NCBI RefSeq assembly: GCF_001949145.1
Contig: NW_019091432.1
Coordinates: 770,813 to 830,812, forward strand
Direction: 5' to 3'
DNA length: 60,000 nt
From: Acanthaster planci
Lineage: Eukaryota > Echinodermata > Asteroidea > Valvatida > Acanthasteridae
Made by a program: the position numbers and the translations under genes. Below are positions 10,201-22,036 of the stretch, in pieces (position 1 is the stretch's first letter; each line of letters starts with the position of its first letter). Below the pieces are notes generated by a model. The model saw only the letters and a list, made by a program, of their open reading frames with translations, searched no databases and was not told the DNA's origin.

Positions 10201-13200
10201 TACGGTACATGTACATGTATGTGTAGGCTACACACTAGTGACACACAGATCTGAAGGGAAGACGTAATACACGTGTATCACCATACATTCAATAAAAAAA
10301 AACAGGATATTTGGTAAGCTGAAGACAGATCCTTCATGAATGAACATGTATACATGTACAATTGATGCTGTGCACAGCCAAAGAGGGCGCTGCGAGAACT
10401 TGTTGCAAAAGCCAATAAGCAAGCAGGCACTGGTTTGTATGGTGCATTCACAAACTTTCATAAATGTGTACAAAATCACAGCACAAAACCACATGAAAGA
10501 GCTAGGCGCACAGCAAGAAATGTGCTTACGTGTCTGTCACGTATCATCTGGGGGTAACTGACACCAGAGTTCATAACTTTTACTCCGTGGTAAATCTGTC
10601 CATGGTACATGTATGCGTACATGTACTCCGTAGATACCGAACATACTTTGCTATCTGCCAATGATTGTGCAACGTGTATGACCCAACAAGTTCCATCCCC
10701 CAAAGAGCAAAAAAGTTTTTGGAGGGAGGGGAACTCCTCAATAAATTTCATGGGTTACTGATCCCGTCATGAGACAAAGTGCGGAACTGAGTTAGTGTTT
10801 CAACAACTTCCCCACGTTCACCCAGACCGTTTCTATTTCCTTAACCCAGTGCACTGCAGTTTAATCTATCTCCCTAGGTTATCTAAACACACTTGACACC
10901 GATTGGCTAACTGCTGGAGAACAATTACTCAAACTACTTCCCCGTGCATTGTTCTTAAAGTACACTTATGGGTGAACTCAACGTATGCAGATCCCACTTC
11001 ACCGGGGCGATTCTATCAACTGAAATAAAATGTGAGGACAGGATGGCAGGAAGAGTACTGTTTTAGCAAGAACAAAGAAAACTGATCACAATTAAAATCA
11101 AGACCGGATTAGGCCTACTTCGCCAGAAATTTACAAAACTTGCATACCAGCTCAGTACCAGTGGAGTCTGACTCGACTCAATCCTTCTACACACAACAGA
11201 TGTCATATATTATTTAACCCATTTTTTTCCACATACGCAGACCAGGAAAATTAAATGTCCACCAAATACTTACCAGAGGTTTTACGGGCCCTGCAGCAGG
11301 GTAGGATCTACGGCATACCCCCTTACACCCCCACCACATTTGTATTTGCCTACAGGCGCCCCTCAAAATACCCATTTCCCTTTTTTCCCCACAGTTTAAG
11401 AAAGGCTGGTTGAAAATCCTGAGATCAGGAATAAAAAAGGTCCTGAAATCAGGAAAAATCCTGACAAATCTCACCCCTGACGACACATTAACCGGGTAGC
11501 AGCAGATCAAATTTAAAGGTCACAAACAGTTATTGAAATTCTTTCGAAATTTAAAGTTTCAAACCTTCTCAAGATATGATGAGCAGTCCACATTTACATC
11601 CATGCACAAAATAATGGGTCCTATGTCATTCAAAAGCTGATTTTCTCAAAAGGTAAGAAACTGGACTGATCTGTTGTTGCATATAAACTCTTCACATGTA
11701 CAAATGTACATGTATCATGTATCTAAACACTGCAGTCCCTTGCCTTTGATTTGTGCTTGTTTTGTGTACACATACTCGTACGTGACCCGGTACATTGTAA
11801 TAAGGAATAAGTCACTGAGGCCGTGTTATTTAACGGCAAAGTAAAGTGGGGATGTGGGGAAATGTTGGAAAAATCGATGTGGCAGTTTTTTTATGTATTT
11901 GGAAGTGTTTGTATGAAAGGTTACCATCAACACACTTGTAATAGGTACCATTTGAAAGCTTATGAAATTCTCTTTCTGACCATGTACATATCTCAAAAAG
12001 TCAATTCGAGACTTACTCCTGATTTTGATGTGCTGGGTCATATATATTTATACCAATACACATGTACACAGCTCACATAAACAATACACCCCACACATGT
12101 ATCAACACATGACCATTTTCGTTAGTTATTACACGTTCCCACAGATCAGATTCCCATCCAAACACCTTCAGGAATTTGTTTTGTAAATTACATTACTTTC
12201 TGTGTTGGGAGAGTGCAAACCCACACATTCTTACAAGCTGTCTGTTTCTGTCAACGCCGACCCATTTACAAAAATCTCATTTAAGCCCAAACACCACGTG
12301 TACTGGTACATGTACATGTACTTCGAAGATATTTCTGAAATTTTCGGTTTAGTCAATAAAGGAAGTACAGAGAAATGTTTCCATGTACACGAAGGCCTCC
12401 ACCCTAGTTCTGTACTAGACCGGTGTACAAATTCTACAGTAGTAATGAACTGCTGCGGGCTGGTAAAATGCATTCATTAACATGCCCAGTGGGCAGGTAA
12501 AGAAATACATATTTTTTAAACTGTCGTTTGTTATGAATGAAACACAGGTTACAAAGGTTGTAAATATTGACATACATTATGTTGTTGAATTTACAAAATC
12601 TAACAGTTCTGAATCCTCTACTTTTTAAGTGTTAAAGTTGACAGCATGACTCTGCAGTAACAGTTAAAAAAATTAAGTGGAACAAAAGTCAGTCAGCGTT
12701 AGTTTTGCTAAAAACAAAGTCCAGTGGGCTGGAGAAAATGCCTCCTGGCCAATGAAAAACGTAACTGGCCCGACGAGCTAATTAAAAAATAAACCTGTTC
12801 CAGTCCTATTGGATACGATGTCTCCATACACTTTATCTGTTGAGGTGCGCAAACACTGCTACATCTATTAGCATCACTGCACTACACTGCAATTGATGAT
12901 CCACAATACATGTAATTCTCATTGCCAATTATACTAAGAACTTTTCTCTATCCCTTTAAAATCCTCCTCCGCATGGGAAGTAAAGTGCTCAATGGATCCT
13001 CTTGCTTCACTTTCAAAATGAATCAAGCCTGATGCATGCAATGCCAGAGTGACTGGGTTCTGCATGTGTCTTCCTTATCTATGCAATCCCCCACCTGTTG
13101 TGCTCAAGCTCTATTATGCAAATTTCTCACAACACTTCTCATCCATTACTGTGTCACTAATTTAGAGTTCTGTCACTATCTGGAGCTTCTCGTTCCAAGG

Positions 13201-13821
13201 TAAGATTTCTGTGCCCGACTTTGGAGATTCCCCACTCGGTATTGGCCCAACTGTACAGGAACGCCAAAGTGCGTGATGTGAGGCAAAATGTTGGCAATCT
13301 TCCCCACTGGGCTGAATACTAGAAGGTCACAAATGACACAAAAGGCAGTCGCAAGCAAACCCAGCTTTAAGAAAAGGGGCCTTGGAGTTGCATATGCTTC
13401 TGCTTTGAGCGAAAGAGGGCAGCAGGCATGTTTAACAACCAGCACATGCACATGCATAAGACCCCTTCATGAAAAGCACCAAAGTGGTGCAAGCATGGGT
13501 CAGAAACTGTTGTCAAACATGCAAGACGGTGTACGTGTGACATGATGCCTGCAGGGAGGCCATCCAGAGCCATTTACTCAGCACACGACCAGGGCTGTTT
13601 ATTTGTGGAGTTTCCTGAGGAAGCCCAACCCCCCTTATTAGTTTAGGTTTAGCGAGGACCCTCCAGAGAGCAATCGGCAGTCATGTTCCAAGAAGAAACA
13701 ACAACATCCCGGGAACATGTGTGCAGAAGAGGTTCCATTCTGATAAGGGTCCCTTTAAGGGGACTGCTTCCAAAGCGGCCCTAAAAACAAATTCAGCTGC
13801 AAGAGTGGGGATTTGGGTTAA

Positions 13822-13986
13822 AGTGAAGTGACGCTTTCCTAGTCTTCCACTTCTGGGATCCAGGTTCAAATCTCACCCAGGCGGGTGGTTTGGATTCAAT
13901 ACCTGTCTGACTCTGCAGGTTTCCACTGAACGCTAATCTTGGGTTTTCCTCCAACCTTGAATACTGAACATTTTCTTCACCGATTC
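13822..13986 (+). mobile_element. tRNA-derived SINE, diverged copy
   Basis: A B-box-like GGTTCAAATCT at 13863-13873 follows CTTCCACTTCTGGGATCCA. It is followed by a body with CCTGTCTGACTCTGCAGG and TTGGGTTTTCCTCCAACC. The same order (B box, CCTGACTCTG, GGGTTTTCCTCC) is seen on the minus strand of the 29.7-30.0 kb SINE, so the two belong to one family. The A box is degraded. Confidence 0.65.
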
Positions 13987-16000
13987 CCCTCCAAGGTCCA
14001 TGGACATTGTACATGTACACGTAATGTTAGTGTTCATAGCTTCCCCTTTTAAATTTTAGTTTCATTACCATGAATAATTTAAAAAGTTATCTTTTTTCAC
14101 AAAACAGTATAATTTTGTCTGGAAATTAAAGTCAGGTTGCACACAGGGTTGACCAGCAAGCAGGGGTATGTCCCTGTGCATGGCAGTCTTCAAAGAGGAT
14201 AGCCTAAGGCAATTTCACAGGATCAATCCAAATGCTATAGAAGGTCCTTAGGCTGTCAAGCCCAGATTGTGAATTTTACTAGAATTGGTCTGAAAGGGAA
14301 AAAAATGGGGAGAATGTTGTAACATCCCCCGGGACCACTAAAACCAATCAGTAGAAATAACTTTCATTTTAAAAATGAATGCTGCAACTTTATCCAAGTT
14401 CCCACTAGACTGAAGTGGAAGGTATGCATTTTTCAAAAGCCCTACAACGACCTAATAAATTCAAATTCCAACCAAGAACGAAAAAGAAAAAAAAATGGTT
14501 TATTGGTACAGCCAGGACCAATTGTTCGGGTCAGGCCTGCAGTAAATCTGCAATCAAAATATGCCCTTGGTCAACTGTAAAATTGATGAATACTCGGCCA
14601 GTTGCGAGTTCATGGGGTGAGTCTGAGGCTGACAATTAGCCCAAATGCACAGCAGGGCACGGTAAATTATGGTTTGGAATTTTTTTCACCGATTGAGTGG
14701 TCCTATATACATATGCACTTGGAAATGAACCGCATTTGTGCCTGTGCTTCATTGGGCACATGATTTATGACATGCATTGTACTTTTGCAGATGGAGATTT
14801 CAACTTTATTAAAGGTGACGGCAGGGTAACAGTGTCTTTGATGGAAGAAGTTGAGCACCTCTGGCAATCTGAATTTGTTATGGGTAACCCCCAAAGTCTA
14901 CACAGTGAGGAAAGTCCCAACTCTCCTGTAGTGGTGTCTCTCTCAATTTCTGTTACACTGGACTGAATTTGAATGTCACTGTTCCATTCAAATTCTGTCA
15001 GTCTATATCTGTCAGTGAGATGTTTCGCACTTGACATTTGACCTCACAGAACTAGTATGCTACAAATCAATTTTGCTCAGTTATTTAGTCTATGTTTGAA
15101 AAGGGCTCTTTTTGTCCTTGACTGTGGATATTCACCTTGGCACAACAACTGGCCAAAACTACATGTACACAGTGGTGGCCACAAACCCCCTTCTTTAGAC
15201 ACAGATGTACAGCCTGTTAAAGGCTAGTTGGCTAGACTTAGTGGAGAAAGACGGAAGAACTGATGCAAATGGGTGGGTCAAGCAGGACGTGCCCGGATGA
15301 CACCATGGACAGTTTGGACAATCAAACTCTTCAATTCAAATCTTTGAAATCCACATGCGACACTTGGACCTTGTGCGCGAGAATCCACCTCAGCAGTGAA
15401 AAATGGCAGATGCCTGGATGCCATGTCAGCTGTGCGTCCAGAGCCCCCAAAACAGACCAGGCAGACTGTGCACATTGAAACCAAATTTAATCTTGCACAC
15501 CATATTAAGGGCTACATGTAGGGGGGCCTACATGCATGTGGCCAACCCATGCGATTTATGACCACACGTGTAGCGAGTGTGCTCCCTCACCATCTGCTAA
15601 TGGTGCACAGAATCTACTTACAAAATGATCTTAAATGACCGAAAAGCACTTCATATGAAACATGAGGTGTTTTCACGAGATCATGGCTTACAACTGATCC
15701 ACTTATGTATAATTTGCATGTGTCTCCGTTTTATGTTCCACACACATCAGACAACTTCCCATCAAAATGAAATTAACTCCCACAGTCTCCATCCTTACTA
15801 GCGTCGCCGCCTGATGGTACTGGTATAACGGGAGAGGCGATGTCAAGAGCTTGTGATGTTTAATGGGAAGATATGTCCCAGCACGGGGAGCCAAACTACA
15901 AACTGAAACACAATCGATTCCCTTGATGTTAAAGGGAAAGCACAGCTTATGCTGATCTAAGCCCAGTCACCGCTCAACCATAAGAAAACTTGTCATAATT

Positions 16001-16060
16001 TGACCCGCACTGACATGACCTGACAAGATCTGTCCTGTCTTGACCTGACCTGACCTGGCC
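16001..16060. repeat. TGACCTGACC-rich short tandem patch
   Basis: TGACC, TGACA and TGACCTGACC units repeat irregularly over about 60 bp. TGACCTGACCTGACC also resembles direct repeats of the nuclear-receptor half-site complement, but a simple-sequence origin is the plainer reading. Confidence 0.55.
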
Positions 16061-16284
16061 TGCTTCTTGGCATGACTGCCATTTTTTGAGTCAGTGCTCC
16101 ACCACAGAGATAACTTCCTGGAAACTATTTCTTCTCTCCCCAATTTTAGCACTACACTTGGAGATGTGCAAATGCTGGATTAAGAGCTTGCCAAGAACAT
16201 CCATGCCCTACATAATAATAGGAAGATAGCCTTTCCCCTATTTACACAGGGTCTCCTGATCCAGTGTGAAACAAAACTTTGCAT

Positions 16285-16552
16285 ATGGGCCATTCTATAA
16301 ATTTGGGGTCCAATTTTTTTCTCATCCCTGTTACGTCTGGCATGTGATTTTTTAACGCTTAGAATCCATTCCTTAATTTCCAAGACTGAATAAGTACTGC
16401 AAATTACCTGCAAAACAAATTAAAATAGTTTGAAATCAGTTTCAGTGATACATCCCTTGTCAAACATGTCAGATGGTATATATGTCACAGGTAACAGGGA
16501 TGGAAAAATGTCACACTCTGGACCCCAAATTTATACATGTAGAATGACCCAC
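16285..16552. mobile_element. Foldback element
   Basis: The left end reads ATGGGCCATTCTATAAATTT then GGGGTCCA, with CATCCCTGTTAC inside. The right end, read on the minus strand, gives GTGGGTCATTCTACATGTAT, AAATTTGGGGTCCA and CATCCCTGTTACCTG. The arms are about 60-70 bp with substitutions and a small indel. No open frame and no recognised transposase. Confidence 0.65.
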
Positions 16553-17908
16553 AAATATCCATGTACAGATGCACATAAACACCAATACACTCCTCTGATT
16601 TCCTAAAGAAACCATCAGTGAGCATAAAAAAGATGCCGACAGTGCATGTGTGCGGAAAGCTGTTTCCTTCATAGAAGACAATGAAGAAACAGTGTCGCCA
16701 AGGTCAACAGCTGCTTCCTCCCCTTCTCAATCACAACCACTGAACTAGCACACCATCTTGTACTGATAACACAAGCAAAACTAAGGCATGAGAGCCACTA
16801 TAAACATGATGATGTTCATTCAATATGACAGTGGTCGGTGCCTTTATTACAGTGCACTTTTCTGCACTCAAGCATTGAAATTACTGCTTGACAGCACTAT
16901 CAATTTGGACAGTAACAATGCCCTTCAGGAGAGCCCAGGGTACCATGTAGTATCCTCAAAGAGATGCCCTGGGCCTTTAACACGGTCGTCATAGTTTCTC
17001 ATCAGGGAGAGCGAGAGCAGAAGCACTAATGATGCCAGCTCCACGGAGAGGCAGGAAAGATCAGAATGGCAGTTACGAATGGTTTGTTGTCATCTTTTAT
17101 GGGGGATGTCTCAGCCGCAGAGATGAGTAAGCCAGAGACAGTGGTGTTGAGCGGTATGTACCAGGTACATCCCACACTGAGGAGCTAGGCCTAGCAGCCG
17201 ATAGCAGGAAGAAACAGGATTGAGGAGATCTCATCGAGATTCCAAATGATCAGGGAGAGATGGAAGGTAAACCAATCCACATACCATACAGTAGAGTGAA
17301 TCAAGTCCTAAGATTCCCTCTCTGGAATATCCAAGGTGGAAAACACTGGACCCTGGATCTTTTGAAACCTTCCAACTGCTGTGAAAATAATCTTTTTTTT
17401 CAACACTGGTGAATGTTAAAGATGTTCACAGCCCTGCCTGCTACCGACAATAGTAGAATGAACATCCCTGTATATGATCTGTCTTGTGTATTCCTAAAAT
17501 ACTACACACATATGTAGCAACATTAGGGCACCCGCGCATCAGACGCACGCTAACATCTGAATGTTGTCCGTGACTCAACAATAAACCGAAAAGTTTCACA
17601 TTGTTTTTCTGGTGCTCAATATGAAACACAAGAATTTCAGCTTAGCAAAACAGTTAAAACAGTTTGTTTTCCCTTCAAGTAGCAAAGAAAAAAGCACTGT
17701 GTTCATGAGCATGCACTTTATAGGAGCAGGAAGGAACACACCATCCTATAAGACACTGTATGAAGCCCAAATTCTCAAGTAGCTTTATACACAAAACTGT
17801 CATACGGTGCCCTTAAATGCAAAAGGCAGCATAAATATACACCTGCAGTTTTGTCCACCGAGATCAGTGCAAGCAGAAAAGAACTCACTAATGTTCAGTC
17901 CTCGCTGC

Positions 17909-17924
17909 TGTGTGTGTGTGTGTG
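17909..17924. repeat. (TG)8 microsatellite
   Basis: Eight uninterrupted TG units followed by GGGAAGGGGTGGGG. Confidence 0.9.
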
Positions 17925-18084
17925 GGAAGGGGTGGGGAACAAATGCTGTGGCCCACCCCATTGAGCTGCCACAATATTTATCCTGCACAGTGCACTCCTA
18001 GGGGTGAACAAGGAGCCTGAGGAAGTCAAAGTTCAACTATGGCTGTCAGTTTAGGTGAACCTGGACAAATACATCAAAAAAAGA

Positions 18085-18250
18085 GGCTACCTACACATGT
18101 ACATGTACCCTGGTGACTGACCTGGAAAAAAATCCCCCAATGGTATGTACCAGTACATGTATATACATGTACCCTGTACATATATGTTCGTGAACATGTA
18201 GGTTTACTATAGCAACATCCAACTACTGGTAAAGGTTACATGTACACGTA
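18085..18250. repeat. Cluster of GTAC-type palindromes
   Basis: At least six TACATGTA-type palindromes with variants (ACATGTACATGTACC, GTACCAGTACATGT, ACATGTACACGTA) lie within 165 bp of intron 5. It is one of the densest clusters in the window; see the finding on GTAC-N-GTAC. Confidence 0.7.
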
Positions 18251-21029
18251 TCTTAAAACTGGTATTTCTGACTTCCATCCATCTGTTGCCACTCAAAATT
18301 AAACTTCACTTTCAGTGTTTCCTGTACAAACTTGATTTTCTGACTCCATTACTTCGTATCTTTCTAACTATGAGATTTCTGTAGTTAAACCTCTGAGTTT
18401 TTCCAGTGGAAAAGCTCACAGTGCCAAGACAGCAATCATCAAGATAAAGAACAGCTTGTACTTCCACTGACTACCGAAATTCCTGATAGGGCAAGTGCAA
18501 ACCACAACAACTCCGAAAACCATTTTTAGGACAGACATAATCTCAAACAGTCTGTATTAATGTTTCTTAACGGTAGCAACCCATGTACTGTTTCCAAAAT
18601 AACGACAAGTTTTATCTCTCACGGTCCACAGCATGGGGTAAGTCTCTGTTAAATGTTTTTCAGCCTCTGATAGCATTTGACATTTCAGGAGAGCAGTGGG
18701 TTGTAAAATGTTTGGCTCATTTTGTAAAGCAACTTTTAGGATTCTTCATGTCATTGAAAACTGTTTGATTTCGAAAAAAGTACAACAAGAATCATGACGT
18801 ACACAATGCGATAAATGCATTAAATTTGTCCTTGGAACAACAGTACTCCAGACACAATTTTAGCCCTCGCCAAGCCAAGTGAAGTGAATATTTGACATCA
18901 ACAATGACTGTTGTCAAGAATTTGTGGCATACAAATGCAAACCGATATTTACACATGTCCTCCTAAAAATCGAAAGACAACAAAGTCCGGCTGTTGATAA
19001 ATCATTTCACCATCTCCAAATAGACGGCTTTGGAACATGCAAGTTAATGAGTAACTCTTCAACCTGTAGGCACACTTGTCAAATGAGTGAAATGCTATAC
19101 AGGCGCAAAAACGCAGGCAGATGTACAAGTATTGCTTCTAAAAAAAAACACTGCATTAATATATGCAAGCAAACATGAAAAGAAAATATTAACTCCAACT
19201 GCCTATTCAGCCTTAGACAAATATTAAGTACCGTGAATAATCTGTTTTTATGTGGGTCATTAAAGAAATTACATGAAATTTATGGCTACAACTGAAAATG
19301 GCTAGTCTGGTGCTACTGCTCCGGTTTGGTTTTGCTTCAGTTTTCACTCTCGGCCTACACTGTATTACACTTTCGCAATATTTTTATTTTCCGGCCTGAT
19401 CATGAAAGGGAAAGCTGCCACTGAAGATGAAGGGTGTCATTAAAGCTTGAGTCAGAGTGCATGTGTACCGACCAGTACATAGGGGTCTGAAGTTGGGATA
19501 ACTCCAAAGTGCCTTGCCATCTGTGGGTTGTACATGTATGTTGTACATACTGGATTGAGATGTACACGTATTTTTGTCTAAGAATAATGAATTCCGACAA
19601 CCCAAATGCATTGTTAAACTTTTTCCAATGCGGGCAACCAAGGTGCTTTCTACATCTTGGGTGCATGTTTCCCAAAGACGTCAGACTAAGACAATGATCA
19701 AGTTCACTGGCTGTGGCCGGTGGTACATGTACATGTACTACAGCACTATGTGTGTGTAATACATGCATCTATCACAAGTGACCGTGTAGAGCCCCTAGCA
19801 ACTGCCTTTCATGGTAATATCTGACTCAAAACCAAGGAAGAAGTTTTCCCTAGCCCATTGGTCAGTTTCTGATGGTAGAGTCTACATGCAGGAAACTGAG
19901 ATAGTATATGGCCATGCATATCCCATAAATTGGGTCAAAAAATGCCTCCTCCTTATGGAAGGCTGTTTTTAAACAAGAGCCACTTAGCCTACATGTACAT
20001 AGATATCTGTAATCCAAGATTTCCGTTCTCTTCCCTTTTTACCTCCTTTTCTGTACTCACATTAGGCCAAAAGGTTATTATACAGGTTCAAAGAAATCAA
20101 CCCAGAAAACATTTCACTACCATATAATATTACTAGTTACATTCAACTCTTCCCTCCCTCCCCCTCAACCTATCACTTCTCCACTTTCGACCACTCTCAC
20201 CTGGCTGGTGGCAGGCAACATCCGTTTCTGCACGCAAACAAGTTGCATCATCCTTGCAAAGTCCACTTCACAAAGCTAACATCCACTCCGGTCAACATCA
20301 TGTGCAAATGTCACTCTAAAATTAGCCCCTTGTTTTGTTGTGTGTTTTTCATTCCTCTTTCTGTCTTTACCAGATTCTCTGCTTTTAGACAAGTGGTATC
20401 GATAACACAGCCCTGGGTATGTGGGCAGAACATGTGCTCGCTTCTCTCACCGACCATATTGATTTGAGATAAAATGCGACGCAAATTCAAAAAGGTTAGA
20501 GGCTGCACGTGCATACTGAGTACCTAGTGCATTCAAGTGAAAACAATAAATTATCACTGGAGGTTTTTTTTAAACAAAATTGTAAAAAAATTAACCAAAG
20601 GAACCTAATCCCTTAAACTTTTTATCTTTTAAAAGATAAGACTTTGTCCCACGATGCACCTACAGTGTAGTTACCTGGACACACAGAGTTTCCATGGAAA
20701 CCAAAGGTTTTTGAATGGCCAAAACTTCCACTGTATCCTCCACTTTCTCAAAACAATGGAGTAATGATATCGCACTAAAAATCTGCACATTTCTGCAAAA
20801 AATGATGTTAGCATTTAAACAATACTTTCACCAGACAATCAAAGTGCTGATATCATTACCCCTGATTAATAAGCTTAGACATATCCATTTCAGGAGCCGA
20901 TCCGACAGGACAACATGCCCAACCACATTCAGCAGCCTACATGTAGGGTGCTCCAAACTGTAAACTGATCATGCATCCACACACTACATGTACTTTCAAT
21001 GATTGTTATAATCTACCTGGCTGGACAGA

Positions 21030-21110
21030 ACCAACTAAGGTAAAGTATCTTGCCCTGGGACACTAGAACTGTGCCTCAACGTCTGAAGAATCAAATCCAT
21101 TCATCAATCC
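21030..21110. repeat. SINE-body relic (TATCTTGCCCTGGGACAC motif)
   Basis: AAAGTATCTTGCCCTGGGACAC resembles the widely shared SINE segment AAGTGTCTTGCCCAAGGACAC known from many aquatic animals, followed by a degraded GAATCAAATCC where such elements often carry GAATCGAACCC. No ends are visible. Confidence 0.4.
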
Positions 21111-21815
21111 AGAAAGAACCACAAGCATGTGATCTGTACTGGTCAGTCTCCCTAAACTAGAGCACATGATGGGTTAAATATTCAAAGGATGCTTTTTAAA
21201 TGAACAATACCATAACATACATGTAAACCAACAGACAAAGTTTCATCGTTTTTAGTGACAGGCACTATAAACATTTTAACCACTTTTGATGACGTGAATC
21301 TTTTCCCTCTCAGTTTCAGCCTGTTTTTTATTTCAGCACAAATACATGTACTAGGGCAAATGACGTGCCTTGGAGGCCTTTAATGAGGTTCGTGTAGGAA
21401 AGGAAAATTTTAAATGCAATGTAGGGGCTCTCATCTCTGTGAAAGCCTCACGTTTCAAAAAAAAAAGATGTTTCATACCGTAAGTGATATCACTACCTTC
21501 ACAACAACAATATGGTGTCCATCATCTTGTCACATCAAATACCATGGTAAGACAGCAATTTTCACAAACTTTCATTTTTCATTTTTACCGTATCATAGCC
21601 TTCCACAAAAAAAACCAGGGATACCAAAACCATTTGTTGTCATGCTACCTAGAGGCATACATGTACTACTGATAAGTTAGAAAAACTAGGATATTGTTCC
21701 ACAAGATACAGAGCATGGAGTTTTTCAATGAACAGTGACCAACTTAGGAAGAAAATGTAAACAACAAGATGAAATCAGCCGATTGGAGGTACCAGCAAAG
21801 TGGCATGCCTCTCAC

Positions 21816-22036
21816 CTGATGACATCGCTGTGCCCATTCTTGGCAGCCAGGTGCAACGGCGTGTGCATGCTGACCCGCGTCCTGGAGGGGATGTCCAGCA
21901 GCGCTGTGGACTGGTTGCTGTTCATCAGCAGCTGCACCACCTTCAGCCGGCCAAACTCGGCCGCCAGGTCCAGCGCTGTCTTGCCCGCCTTGTTCTTGAG
22001 GGTCGGGTCAGCCTGGTGCCGAAGGAGGGTGTCAAC
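21816..22036 (-). CDS. CASKIN: CASKIN coding exon 5: rest of repeat 3, repeat 4, start of repeat 5
   Basis: The longest exon in the window (221 nt), encoding residues 131-203 and two bases of Arg204. It contains KTALDLAAEFGRLKVVQLL (repeat 4), a longer loop DIPSRTRVSMH, and TPLHLAAKNGHSDVI (start of repeat 5). Human Caskin-1 has TPLDLACEFGRVGVVQLL and SPLHLAAKNGHIDII at the same places. The acceptor is CTTCAG and the donor GTGAGA (21815-21810). The exon is strikingly GC-rich: by hand count 64 of 73 codons end in G or C, unlike its neighbours. The open frames on the plus strand here are antisense shadows caused by this composition. Confidence 0.95.

Larger units (their letters stand above)
7256..21815 (-). 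other. CASKIN intron 5
   Basis: A 14,560-bp intron with no supported exon. It contains a tRNA-headed SINE (13822-13986), a foldback element (16285-16552), a TGACC-rich patch (16001-16060), a TG microsatellite (17909-17924), a SINE-body relic (21030-21110) and palindrome clusters (for example 18085-18250). A pair of direct repeats, ATCCTGAGATCAGGAATAAA and a related copy, lies at 11417-11462. In 7260-11200 I see only scattered palindromes and homopolymer tracts. Confidence 0.75.

Noticed and set aside
11258-11510. GTAAGT-like donor on the minus strand near 11272 suggesting an extra exon
   Set aside because: All known Caskin N-terminal segments are already accounted for, the phase does not require an exon here, and upstream frames contain stops.
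16001-16060. Possible nuclear-receptor response element (TGACCTGACCTGACC)
   Set aside because: The units are part of an irregular simple repeat, with no independent evidence of regulation.
17041-17260. AGAGA-rich stretch considered as a control region
   Set aside because: No repeated unit, palindrome or conserved motif stands out from intron background.
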